A DNA stretch of 64,000 bases from Rhynchopus euleeides (Eukaryota; Euglenozoa; Diplonemea; Diplonemida; Diplonemidae). Location: assembly GCA_963210315.1 (NCBI GenBank), contig OY723324.1:1302001-1366000 (forward strand), in the 5' to 3' direction. The position numbers and the translations under genes are program-made. The notes under the pieces are model-generated. The model did no database searches, was not told the origin of the DNA, and was given only the letters and a program-made list of their open reading frames with translations. Positions 47,725 to 59,372 of the stretch are shown here, one piece after another. Position 1 is the first letter of the stretch, and each line of letters starts with the position of its first letter.

Positions 47725-50612
47725 CACCACGGACTAGTCGCCCGGACGACTAGTCGGGACGACGGGTGAAACGACGGGTGAACCTGCTGAAACGACGGGT
47801 GTTCCAGCCATTTCCTGTTGATATGGGCCAATTTCCATTGAAAACTAGGGGAGTACCTTGCATGGCATCAGGTTATTTTTCACGCCGAGCTATCTTCCCT
47901 GCACAGACCCACCCCCCATTACTTTCCATTTACAATTCCTAGTTGGTGAAGGGGCTGCCCACCGGTGGACCACCAGGAGGGGGGTGAGCCATCCAGGTGG
48001 GCAGGGGGCCTGGTAAAACAACTCCCTCCCACGACGTCACTCCGCTCTCGAGGACAAACAAAATCACCTACGTACCTGAACTGCCAAACACCCCCCCCCC
48101 CCTCACTTACGGGTGCGCGGATCTCATGTGCTCGTCGCGCTTTACAGTGGTTTTAAAGAGCTCGAAACAAACACAGCAACGCTTTTGTGTCAGCACGCGC
48201 GAATGGTGACTGAGGTAGTGCTGGCTCAGTCCCTTCGATTTTGCCCGTTTGCCGCACTCCTGGCATGTGACAGTGCAGGTCTGACACGGCGCGTTGTTTT
48301 GTGGCCGATGTGCAGCATCATAATGCGCAAACAGTGCTTCTCTCGTGTGGACAACTTTGGAGCACACAATGCAGATATGCTGCTGCACAGGCACTGTACC
48401 GGATGGTGTTGGTTCTGGCACTTCTGGCACATCCTCGCTGTTGCCCCAGGATTTGGACTTGCAGATGCATGCGAGCAGCGTTGCCTTTGGAGTGGTGTTT
48501 TCCGGGTCGCCCAGAAATTGTTGGCCCCATCGCCCCCTTTTTGTGACGTGAGATCCAAGGCTGAGGGACTCGAGTCTCCGCTGCAGTGCTGCCGTTGCTC
48601 CCTTCCAACAAGCGTTCCTCGCAGTGACACAGCAGCAAAGCTTTATCGCGCCGAACTTCAGGAGGGTCGGGGTGCTCGGTTGGTCCAGCAGGCCGCACCC
48701 CTTGCCTTTGGTCCTCTGCATTTCGAAGAGCAGCAGGTCCCGTTCGGCGGTCTGCTGCGATGTCACCCTCAGGGCATGGCGTTTGGGGACGCCATTCCCC
48801 CTCTCCAGTTCCTCGTCACTCAGGGCGAGGGGGTGTGCATCTTCTGGATCAAACCAGTGGCTCATCGAATGGATATATGTAACACCACGCCCCTCGGATG
48901 TTCTCCCAGGTGACACCCACTCCAGGACAAACACAAGGATGTGCATTGCGATGAGCGAGAAGATGAACTCTTTCGCGCACTTTCCCTCCTGGTGGTACTT
49001 GATGGGGATGTCGTTGTAGCGGAAATGCACAAGCATTTCCATTGCAATACAGAGTAGATGCTGCACCCCCTTCGTCTTGGTAATGGTGAGTAAGCGACTC
49101 AGAACATCTCTGGCCTGGTTTCCCGTCATGTTGGAACACGTTGAGCTGCCAAGGACAGCCTTCTGCACGGCAGGTCCATCAGGCAAGATCTCTGCGAGTA
49201 TTGCGATGAACCCGTTTATGTCGTGCAGGGGGGGGTGACCCCTGCGTACAGGCTCTCAAACCCAGCTTCATGAAGTTCCTGGATGCTAGCCCTGTGGCAG
49301 GCGTGGAGCTGTTTCAACCAGTCATTTCGTGGTGTGGTACAAAACGCGCTCCTGTGCGAAGATGACCCCATCTTACTAAATGCCGACCACAGCTCAAGAT
49401 GGTCCCCTGCTACCCTAAGCAGGCGAGCCGAAACATCACGTTCGCCTTTTCGAAAACCCCTCTCTGCACTCTTGCGATTTGCTTCAGGAAGTTGAACGTG
49501 AACCACGTTCTGTACTCATCCTTCTGCTTATCGGCAACTGTCACCAACCGTGTTGCGAAGGCACCGTCGAAAATGCCTACGGCCAGCCTGCTCTGCTGGG
49601 TCTTCTGTGCCTGTTTCTTCTCCGCCTCGTACAGCTTCACCATAGCTGCAGTGCCGCGGGGCAGGCGTCGGCCATCTCCTTGAGCCCTGTCGGGTGGTCC
49701 TTCCCGTTGCTCTTCCGGAGGCCCAACCCGACAAACTCGATGTCTGACCCGCTATTGACACGGGCAGCGTACATCGTGCGACCATCCTTCGCGGTCGACT
49801 TGCTGATCACCCCACCCCCCACCTTCTCATACTTTTTGTACAGGGCAAGACTGATGATGGGATCAGTCGACTTGATGGTAGTATCCGTCAGCTTGCCGAG
49901 AAGCTGCTTCAGGGCCATGTGGCTCAACCCATCAGCATCACGCTCGACAACATACGTGTTGATCCAAGCACGTACAAACACCGTCATGTCCACAGCGCTG
50001 GCGAGGGCCTGCGCTGCAGTACGCTTTGCCGCTGGCATTGATTGGTGTGGCTCGTCTGGGTGGCCTGGGTGGTGATGATGGTATCTTGGGGTATCTTGGC
50101 CTGGGTGATGATGAGGGTACGGTATCTTGGAGACTGCCTTGTGGGTTGTGCAAGGGTTGGGGGCTGGGGCGAAAATTTGCCTGGCAGAAAAGTGATCAGC
50201 TTCATGAAGTAGGTTGCTCCGTCAAACTGACACAGTTTGTCAGAGTCAAGATCCCTCGAACAATGAAAATCCACGAGAACAGCCGTCGCACATGCACTTG
50301 AGGCCCATCACCAACTAGGAATTGTAAATGGAAAGTAATGGGGGGTGGGTCTGTGCAGGGAAGATAGCTCGGCGTGAAAAATAACCTGATGCCATGCAAG
50401 GTACTCCCCTAGTTTTCAATGGAAATTGGCCCATATCAACAGGAAATGGCTGGAACACCCGTCGTTTCAGCAGGTTCACCCGTCGTGCCGACGGGTGGCA
50501 CCCGTCGACTCGACGGGTCCACCCGTCGAGTCGACGGGTGCCGCCTGTCGAGTTTTCACCCGTCGTCCCGACTAGTCGACCCCACCCGTCACTGCCCGAC
50601 TAGTCCGTGGTG
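47725..50612 (-). mobile_element. Family 2 transposon copy E2
   Basis: Inverted repeats: left from CACCACGGACTAGTCG (47725) to CACCAACTAGGAATTGTAAA (complement, about 47950), right 50309-50612. Arms are about 225 and 300 bp; the right one is longer through extra ACGACGGGTG and CGACTCGACGGG iterations (50490-50560). The arms share CAGGAAATGGCTGGAACACC and TAGCTCGGCGTGAAAAATAA. The interior holds one decayed minus-strand gene of about 1.9 kb homologous to E1. No target duplication could be identified. Confidence 0.85.
48107..50038 (-). pseudogene. Frameshifted family 2 gene with HFRYxDIP domain and three C2H2 fingers
   Basis: Reading from ATG 50038: block 1 (MPAAKRTAAQALASAVDMTV...LALYKKYEKVGGGV, stop TGA 49637-49639); an overlapping frame from ATG 49643 (MVKLYEAEKKQAQKTQQSRL to QIARVQRGVFEKANV); a third frame with RDVSARLLRVAGDHLELWSA and LHEAGFESLYAGV; then, after a run of eight C residues at about 49230, the frame 49186-48107 with VHFRYNDIP, YIHSMSHWFDPEDAHPL and ERDLLLFE. 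Three C2H2 fingers close the protein: CIVC..H..H, CQEC..H..H and CCVC..H..H, ending near 48113. At least three frame changes separate blocks that are continuous in order, so it is a pseudogene, or a gene with homopolymer sequencing errors. The fingers suggest DNA binding at the transposon arms. Confidence 0.65.
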
Positions 50613-52109
50613 TGTTTACTTCCATCTCCCCCCCCCCCTTTCTCCTCCTTTTATTTGCACCGGCAGGGTTTATGGCGTTGCCCTTACGATTTTTTTCCAT
50701 TCTCCTCTATGTCAACCATGGCCCAACCACTTTCTCTTCCTCATCCTCGCTATCTCCTTAAAACTACCCCGCCCGCCCTTCCTCCCTCCTTCCTCCTTTG
50801 TCCCCCCACCCCCCGCCCCCTCTGTAGGGTGACTTGGTTTCCCGTTCACTTTTGATACTCACTCACACACACGCGACTCGCCATCCCTCCTTTCCTCTTT
50901 ACGCTTGTCAAATTTTCCCCTGCGGGGTCCTACCCGATTTCCTCCGCCCCCCCCCCCTCACCACCAGCCCCACCTTCATCTTCCAGGTTCGCTCTCGTGC
51001 GAGGGATGAGGTGGAGGTGTGGCACCTGTCTACTTTGAGACTTTGAGACCAAGTGTTGTCTGCTGTGAAATAGCCCTTGTTATCGAAGGCGCAACATTAC
51101 CATTCCACGAGCTGCAAGGGGGCTCGGTGAGTTGTGGGCGGGTCACTCAGTGGTAGGCATCGACCTGGGCTGATGGCAGCATCGGCCTGCAATCAACTCA
51201 TCATTTTCTGTCCCGGAAACCTCCTATTGTAGGCGGGCTGCATGCCCCCTCCGGGTCCATCGGACAGCGATGTGCTGTTGTCACGGCGCAGTCGGTTTCT
51301 TTTGGCAGCTCGGCAGCCTGCCAGCCCCCATGAGGGTGCATCACCGCAACATCGGGAGTCTTGCTGCCGGCAGGCGTGTCACAGGGCGATCAGAAGAANN
51401 NNNNNNNNNNNNNNNNNNNNNNNNNNNNNNNNNNNNNNNNNNNNNNNNNNNNNNNNNNNNNNNNNNNNNNNNNNNNNNNNNNNNNNNNNNNNNNNNNNNN
51501 NNNNNNNNNNNNNNNNNNNNNNNNNNNNNNNNNNNNNNNNNNNNNNNNNNNNNNNNNNNNNNNNNNNNNNNNNNNNNNNNNNNNNNNNNNNNNNNNNNCC
51601 CCGATGGTATTCTGAACTCTTCTGATTGAAATTGTGAAACGTATACAGTGTGTTCAGGGGCCATGCCCCCCCCCCCCCCACCACCACCACCAATTTGAAC
51701 ACCCCCTCCCCAGTGGACACCCTGCCCATTGGGGTGTCAAAAGCAGCGCCGGTTGTTAGACGTAGAAGGCAACGTGTCATCAGGGGATCCAGGAAAGGGG
51801 GGTGGGGTGGGGTGGGGGGTTTGTATCTCTGCAGTGCATGTGATGATCCTTGTTACTATGGCGTCGGAGCAGGGCGGGGAGGGGGGAGGGGAGGGGGGGG
51901 GGGGGAGGGCATGTTTTGGGAAGGAGCGAGGGGAGAGAAGAAAATGGGAAGGGTGGTGTGTTGGGGTGTGTTCCGACCCCTTTTTGCCGTAGGCTGGCGG
52001 TGCATCAAACAGGAGTAGGCGAGGTGCAAAAAAATTGATGCGTTGGGTTGCTGCCGACCGGAGATTGGCGTTGCCCCCCCCCCCCCCCTGTGCCCCCCCC
52101 CCCCCCCCC
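50613..52109. other. Intergenic with assembly gap
   Basis: T/C-rich sequence at 50620-50960 and G-rich 51790-51910 surround a 200-base run of N. The right end is poly(C) (52070-52109), the insertion site of the next transposon. No gene is supported. Confidence 0.6.
51399..51598. other. Assembly gap (200 N)
   Basis: Exactly 200 unknown bases; the round number suggests a placeholder rather than a measured size. The order and distance of sequence to its right is therefore less certain, which matters for the duplication that starts 1.8 kb later. Confidence 0.99.
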
Positions 52110-53642
52110 TAGGGGGGGTCATAAGCCCGTACAAAACCAAAATTTTCGACATACCATCAGAGCCGCCCTAATACCTGATCTGACCCGAAAATCCGACCCA
52201 TACCCCCCCGGAAACTGTCTGGGGCCCACTTGTGACACCTGATACGCACTTTTGTGATGATTTTTTGGGGTCCTAAAAAATGTACCTCAGTTTCGTACCT
52301 TGCCTTTGTACCTGAACCACTCCCGACCGCATTATTTCGTTCTTTGCAAGGGAAGGGTGTCACTACGCTCACTCAGCACGCCGAGCAACACATGCCGCGT
52401 GCCCAGGGCCTCGCAGAGGTGTCAGATGCTGCTGCAGAGGAGTACCTTGCTCGAAAGACGCTCGCCAAACGGGAGATGTGCGGGGTCTCGGCAGAGAGCG
52501 TTGTGGCAGACCTGCGTAAAAAGAAAACGGCACACGACATCGGTGAGGCGACATTATTTCGGGCGCTCCGTCGGGCTGGGTACATAGGAGAGCGAGTGGG
52601 ACGTGGTGACGACAGATATATGCAGTGGTGCATCAACTGCACGCACGTGCGGGAAAAGCGGCGTTCCTTGCTAGCCAAGAAAGATGTCACCTGCACTCCT
52701 ACTCCTCCCACTCCTCCTGCTCCTACCCCCACACCAACTGATGTGGGCAGTGAGAGTGATGGCAGCTCCAGAGCAGCAGATGATCTAGGAAGCAATGAGC
52801 GGGTCAGCCGGGCAGACTACCTCAGTCTGTACCGGAAGTACGAAGCGTTGCGGGCCCGCCACCACCGCCTCCAGGAGAGGACCCGAGGGTTGAGAGTAGG
52901 GTTGTACAACGCCAGGGGAGGGTATTCCCCTGGCGTTGAGACATCCCTGGCGACCTTGCGGTCGCACTGTGTGGGGGCTGAGTCGGCAGGCAGATGCCGA
53001 TCCAATGACCTTGTTGAGTCCCCACATGGTACACTCTCATACGTGTTGTCGAGACTGCGTGGTGTGCATATCCTGCGGGGCGCAAATTACACAGCACAAT
53101 CATAACCACTTCGGCTCTCAGGGCGTACAATATCCCAATCGTGCCTTCACAGGCTAAGATCGACGAAGCAAAAGCATCTACAACGCTGCCTACTAATGCC
53201 GATGCAGCCTCCCAGGCGTACGAAGTACTCACAATGACCCATATGCGATCGAAGTACTACACCCAGAAGGTGGCTGAACTCATTCTGCTGACGCAACAAC
53301 ACAACATTCCCACTAATCAGGTCAAGAAAGACCTTGCCGAGGCACTGGGGAAGGCAACATGCGTGCCACCTGAGCCAGAACCACCGCAGAAAAGGCAAAG
53401 AACGAAATAATGCGGTCGGGAGTGGTTCAGGTACAAAGGCAAGGTACGAAACTGAGGTACATTTTTTAGGACCCCAAAAAATCATCACAAAAGTGCGTAT
53501 CAGGTGTCACAAGTGGGCTCCAGACGGTTTCCGGGGGGGTATGGGTCGGATTTTCGGGTCAGATCAGGTATTAGGGCGGTTCTGATGGTATGTTGAAATT
53601 TTTGGTATTTGTACGTTTTTAGGGGGGCTTATGACCCCCCCT

Positions 53643-53643
<1 letters not shown>
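52110..53643 (+). mobile_element. Family 1 internally deleted derivative, copy 2 (chimeric right end)
   Basis: Same structure as 18614-20145, differing at a few percent of sites up to base 53410, after which no difference from copy 1 remains. Its left arm has GGAAACTGTCTGGGGCCC where the right arm shows the copy 1 form GGGCTCCAGACGGTTTCC (53515-53532), so the two arms of this copy do not match each other, whereas those of copy 1 do. The right arm seems to have been replaced by copy 1 sequence. Confidence 0.85.
52392..53410 (+). pseudogene. Truncated transposase relic (copy 2)
   Basis: ATG 52392 opens MPRAQGLAEVSDAAAEEYLA; the frame stays open to 53105 (238 codons) through RYMQWCINCTH, a Pro/Thr stretch, YRKYEALRARHHRLQERTRG and GGYSPGVETSLATLRSHCVG, then crosses the deletion junction to SNDLVESPHGTL, which corresponds to the third acidic position region SNDFIEGAHGTV. 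Beyond, frameshifts separate the remaining pieces; the SAP-like tail (YYTQKVAELILLTQQHNIPT) ends at 53410. It lacks the first two candidate catalytic residues. It could at most make an N-terminal DNA-binding fragment. Confidence 0.75.
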
Positions 53644-53676
<33 letters not shown>

Positions 53677-54989
53677 ACATTTCCCGAATTTCCGGGTCCG
53701 GACATGTCCGCCCGGACATCCGGACATCCAGAAATGTCCGCCCCGGACAGGGCGGACATGTCCGGGCGGACATTTTCTGGTGTCCGGATGTCCGGGCGGA
53801 CATGTCCGGACCCGGAAATTCGGGAAATCCAATTTTGACCCCCCCCCCCGGACATGTCCGGCCAGGACCTCAATAGTTTGATTTTTGGTCCAGAAAATAG
53901 TTTGAAAATTTTTGAAATCTGGGTGCCCAAATTTTTTGCTCCTAAGACCGGCGATTTGTAGGGGGACCCTTTCGAATTTTTTTTTGGAGAAGGGTAAATT
54001 GAACGTTTTTGGCCAAATGAAGCCACTGCGACCATTCCCGGGCCTCGGAAATCAGATTTTGGCCCCTCAAATGCGGTGCCGGTCCGGACAAAAAACCGAA
54101 AAAATCGTGAAAAATGGCCCATTTTCCCCAGCCAAAAATGGGCCAAAAATGCCCCCCGGACACCCCCAGAGACATGTCCTAATCCGGGGTGCCAGTAGGG
54201 GGGACCTTTCGAATTTTTTTTCGAGGGGAGGTCAATTGAACGTTTTTGGACATCTGAGGCCACTGCGACCATTCCCAGGCCTCGGAAATGAGATTTTTGG
54301 CCCTCAAATGGGGTACCGGTCCCCACGAAATTCCGAAAAATTCATGAAAATCGAAAGGTCCCACGCACCAAATTCTGCCCAAAAATCGTCAAAAATGGAC
54401 ATGTCATATGCAGCAATGGGGCACCAATCACTCCCCAAATTTTGCTCAATGATTCCACGGCTAGCCAGATTTTCTGATCAATTAGTTTGTTTGAGCATGT
54501 TCCTGGCCCTTGTTTGGAAAGTAGATGGCCCCTGGCTGGAGAGGACGGTTGTGCTCGACCGGACGGAGAGAGAACCTTCTCCATATCCACCTCCACTCCA
54601 CAATGCCAGAAGTGGCAGGAAGGCCGGGTGTTACAGGCCTCAACCAGGGTTCCAAGGCTCTCCACTTCCTGGCTGCGTCAGGGATCACCGGGTACAGCGA
54701 GCAGGATTCCCTGTCCTGACACCCCAGCATGTACCACCGGAAGAACCCGAAACAGCAGCCCCCCCTCATGGGGGTTGCAAGAGGCACGGAAATCGTTCAA
54801 ATCGGACCAAGTCCGAAAATTCGGCACTTTCTTGGGTACAAATTGCGGTCCGAAATTTTCCGATTTTTTGAAAAAAGGCGAATTCTGTAAGGGGGACCTT
54901 TTCGAATTTTTTTTTTCGGGCACTTTTTCCACAAGGAAATGTCCGCCCTGTCCGCTACTGTCCACTACCGATTTCAAGGATCCTCCTAA

Positions 54990-55098
54990 GGGGGTCTTCG
55001 CTACGGGGTGGTCGTCAGTGCATTTTGGTGCATTTCCTGTTGAATTAGCTGAAAAACTGACGAAGATTGACGAAGGATAACGACCAGCGAAGACCCCC
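54990..55098. mobile_element. 109-bp GGGGGTCTTCGCT MITE, duplicate
   Basis: Identical to 21492-21600, with the same TAA flanks. Confidence 0.88.
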
Positions 55099-55259
55099 TA
55101 AAAATAATTAAATTCCCGATTTCTGAGAAGTCCCGGTTCATAACATTTTGGCCCCCATAACATTCATTATTAGCCAGACTGTATGTTCAAATATGGGCAA
55201 ATTTTATGTTTTTTGAAAATGCAAATTATGGCTCCCGTACACGCATATTATAAGATGTA

Positions 55260-55915
55260 CAGTGCCGCAGAAAAGTTTCGAACGAACAAAAGTTTTAAAA
55301 TTCTCCGTTCGAAAGTTTTTTCGTCTCAAAACTTTTGTTTTGTTTTAAAAGTTATCTATCCTGCATCATGGGAGTTTCCTAGAGGTGTGTGGGATGATGT
55401 GCCACATGTGCAACACTCCAGCGCTGTGAACAGGCAGTCTTTGGGTCAGGCGGGTGTCAGCATCCTTCAACCTCACTCAGGTTACTCCTATCTGTCCCCT
55501 ATCGCCAGGTTTGCTGCGAGTTGCCAAAAGCGGATGAGTTTGCGGATCGCAGGCAGAGAGGCCAGAAGAGGAATGTCCAACCTCAACAGGGTCGTTATCC
55601 CCAGTCGAGTGGTTTCCGCAACCGAGCGGTCCATCCCTCCAAACCACACGACATGGGGGCCTTTTCGGGTCCACTGGATGCTGCTGACATCGCAAATAGA
55701 ATGACCTCGACCTGTCCAGTCCTGTCAAGAAGTATTTTTAGTATCTCTCTTGTCAAGAAATCTTTGTCCGAAAACACTTCGGAGAAAGATCCTTGACTTT
55801 GAAACAAAGTATTGAACAAAAGAATGTTTTAAAATTTTTCGCGAAGCGCGATTTTCGTCTTAAAACTTAAAATTATCTTAAAATTTATCGTGTTCGAAAC
55901 TTTTCTGTGGCACTG
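55260..55915. mobile_element. Tc1/mariner-like element, duplicate
   Basis: Identical to 21762-22417, flanked by TA in the same host repeat. Confidence 0.82.
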
Positions 55916-55961
55916 TACATCTTATATTCGACCCCCTAACATTCATTATTAGCCAGACTGT

Positions 55962-58352
55962 GGGGGTCTTCGCTCCGGGTCAATTTGGGTCAACTTGGGT
56001 CAATTTGGGTCACCCTGGGGGTTTTCACCTTAGGAAAATGGGGGGCTTCGCTCCGGGTCAATCTGGGTCAGCTTGGGTCAGTGACCCGGAGCGAAGCCCC
56101 CCCTTAGGTGACCAAAAATAGGTGAAAATTTTTGCCTATTTTCCCTTGTGTCAAACTTGGAGTCTGACCCAAAAATCGGAATCTGTGACCCATGGTTTAT
56201 ATGGGCAAACCTGAAAATTTCCGACTTTTTCCCCAATTTTTCCCACTTCCTGGCCATACCTTTCCCGACCCAAAATCAAACAAATGCAGCGGAAAATGGC
56301 CAAAAATAGGCCAAAAAACCCCAAATTTTTTCCTATGGGAACGAACATGGGGGTCTTCGCTCCGGGTCAATTTGGGTCACCCTGGGGTTTTTCACCTTAG
56401 GAAAATGGGGGGCTTCGCTCCGGGTCAATCTGGGTCAGCTTGGGTCAGTGACCCGGAGCGAAGCCCCCCCTTAGGTGACCAAAAATAGGTGAAAATTTTT
56501 GCCTATTTTCCCTTGTGTCAAACTTGGAGTCTGACCCAAAAATCGGAATCTGTGACCCATGGTTTATATGGGCAAACCTGAAAATTTCCGACTTTTTCCT
56601 CAATTTTTCCCACTTCCTGGCCATACCTTTCCCGACCCAAAATCAAACAAATGCAGCGGAAAATGGCCAAAAATAGGCCAAAAAACCCCAAATTTTTTTC
56701 CGGGGGGCTTCGCCCCCCACGCCACACGCACCTCCCGGCCGGGGGCCGGTTCGGTCGTCGTCGGCTGCGCTCAAAGGGCGTGCGGTAGCCGACGCCCTTT
56801 TGTGCTCGCCTCCTCCTCCCACACTTCAGTATGTCGTTTCATGTGAGTCCGTGTTCCTGCTTTGTTCTTCTGTCGACTGGGACGGGCCAGTCCTCGTGGG
56901 TTGCCGGCCGGTGTGTCCTCCCCCGGGACCCCCTCCTCCTCCCGCCACTTGCATCTGGTTCAACTTCAGTGAGAGCTGAGCGGGAGCCATACTTGCTCTC
57001 TTGGACCATTTGTCCGCAGTCCTGCATCATGAAGAGTTAGGTAATGCCCAGTCGCAGCCATCCCCCGACCCAGGTGTTCTGCCGTGGGCCAGGTCACCAT
57101 CTGTAGGTCACCCCGTCACACACCAGTGGGCAGGCCCTGTCAACGATATCGATGTGACTGCTCTTGCCGCAGGGCAACGGATGTGGGCCTGCATTGCATC
57201 CTGTTGCCGCTCACTTCTGTTCCCACCGGAGCTTGTTGTTGCGCCGCAGGTCGAACAGCCTTTCGTGTGGTCGGCGCTGATCTTGTATAGAACGTAGGCA
57301 GTAGGCTGCTGTGGGTGACCTGCAGGTTACCCGTCCCTTTCGTGCAGGCAGCGCGAGAGGTGCGATGTTTATGTGTGGGAGCACGGCAGCTGCCCCACAC
57401 TCCATTCTGCTCTCTTGTCTGCTGTTTATGTTGAACAAGGTCTGGCTGCCAGTGATCTCGCTGGGGGTCGGGCAAACCAAAAAAGAAGTCGGGCACAGGG
57501 TGGCCGAGCTCGCGAGAAAAAAAGTGCAGCCCAACCCCGCCCCGACTTCCCGTGGTATGATGCAAACAGGATCGAATGCACGGCCACAGAACATTTTCAC
57601 CCAATTCGAGAGGCACCGGATGTTGCTGCCTTTGGTCGTCCTGCTCGATCAAAAATCAGGAATCCAGCCCCCCAGCCGCCGCCACGGTAGCGAACATCCT
57701 GAAAGTCTTCGAAGGCTAGTCCCCACACCGGTTGGTGCTGTTGCACATTCCAGGCGGGGATGGTCCTTCGCTTGGGGCATGATGAGGTGCGCTTCGATGA
57801 ACACCATCAAGCCCCCAGCATGCCGTTGGGTTTTCATACGCTGCGGCGCATGAAAACTCGGCCACAAGGCCGAACCCAAAGCCCCAAAATCTGACCCGGG
57901 AGGTAGGGCCGAGGGTAGGGCCATGCCACCCCTGGCGGCCCACCCTCCCAAACAATTACAGAAAAAGGGAGGTGGGGCCGCGGCCCCCTGCCAGCCCTGG
58001 CACGGGATCACTGCTGGCGGGTAGTTCAGGCTCGTGGCCCTCCTCGTTCCGATAGCCCCTCGGACATCCAAATGATTCACGTGCAGCAGCCCATGCGCAG
58101 AGAACGGTGTGCCGTCTTGTACAGCAACTGTTGGACAACTGTTGAAATCGTTTTTCACCAAAAAAAAATCACTCTGCGGGCCAAGTCGAAGATTTTTCTG
58201 GGGACTTTTGGTGTCCCCAATTTTTCAATTTTCGAAAAATAAGCTCACTTTGCTAAACTGGACCCAACTCCCCACACTCTTTTTTTCCGACTTTTTCACG
58301 GGGTTTTTCCGGTTTTTTTTGGTTTTTTTTGGCGGATGGAGCGAAGACCCCC
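55962..58352. mobile_element. 2.4-kb GGGGGTCTTCGCTCC element, duplicate
   Basis: Identical to 22464-24854, including the tandem terminus and the TGT flanks. Confidence 0.82.
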
Positions 58353-58432
58353 TGTATGTTCAAATATGGGCAAATTTTATGTTTTTTGAAAATGCAAATT
58401 ATGGCTCCCGTACACGCATATTATAAGATGTA

Positions 58433-58626
58433 CCTACCACCCCCCGTGTATATGTCACCCCCCCAGGTGCAAAAATCGGGAGGGGGGTGACATGAACACA
58501 CCTTTTAGGGGGTGACATAAACACGGGGGGTGGTCGGTTAGTGTATGTCACCCCCCGCCAGGGCCGCCTGGGGGTGACATAAACACACCCCTTTTGGGGG
58601 GTGACATATACACGGGGGGTGGTAGG
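58433..58626. mobile_element. CCTACCACCCCCCGTG MITE, duplicate
   Basis: Identical to 24935-25128, flanked by TA. Confidence 0.8.
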
Positions 58627-59372
58627 TACATCTTATATTCGACCCCCCCCAGTAAGACGTGTTTTATACATGGGCGTGCGTGCAGCACACGAGGGAGATT
58701 TCGTGTCTCCTCTCCCCCCCTGTTCTGTTATGCCTGCGCGTCATCCAATAGCATCATCTCTCATCATCCTCCCCTTGTCCCTTGTCCCTTGTCAGACCTG
58801 CGAGACAGCGTGCCAGCGTCTGCCTCGCCGCACCTCGTTGGTCGACACTATATATTTGCGGCGGCCCCGGTAGTGGGTTTGCTGCCATTTCCTTACCCCC
58901 ACTGCTCTTCCACCCCTGTTTGCCCGCACCTTGGTCTTGCTGGCGGGGGTGTGATTTGCATGTGTTCAAGACCCGGGTTGACGAAGACTTCTGGACGTTA
59001 CTTCGTTCAGACGAACGGATGATACCTGACGAAGTATACCGATGCCCTGCCTGAAGCCCCCACTCGCAACCCGCCCCACCCGGAAGCCTTGGCTTTGTAT
59101 GAAGCTATTACTGAACAGGTGTATGGCCTGCTCAGCCTCTGTCTCTACATCACGACATCATGACGATGTACTTTGTGTTTCGGCGCTGTTGCTCTCCCGG
59201 ACAATGCTGGACCGGGAGGAGCACCCGCGTCGTTGTGCACCACACCGCGAGGAGGTTTCTTGCATGCCCCCCCCTTCCCCAGCCCTGCTCGTAGCACCCC
59301 ATGGAACTGCCACCGCACCTTGCACTGTGCACCCACCCGCCTGCAGATAGTCTTCACCACACGGCAGTCAGC

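Noticed and set aside
46781-47737. 318-codon + strand open frame
   Set aside because: It starts at GTG, has no domain or coherent composition and runs into the left end of the E2 transposon.
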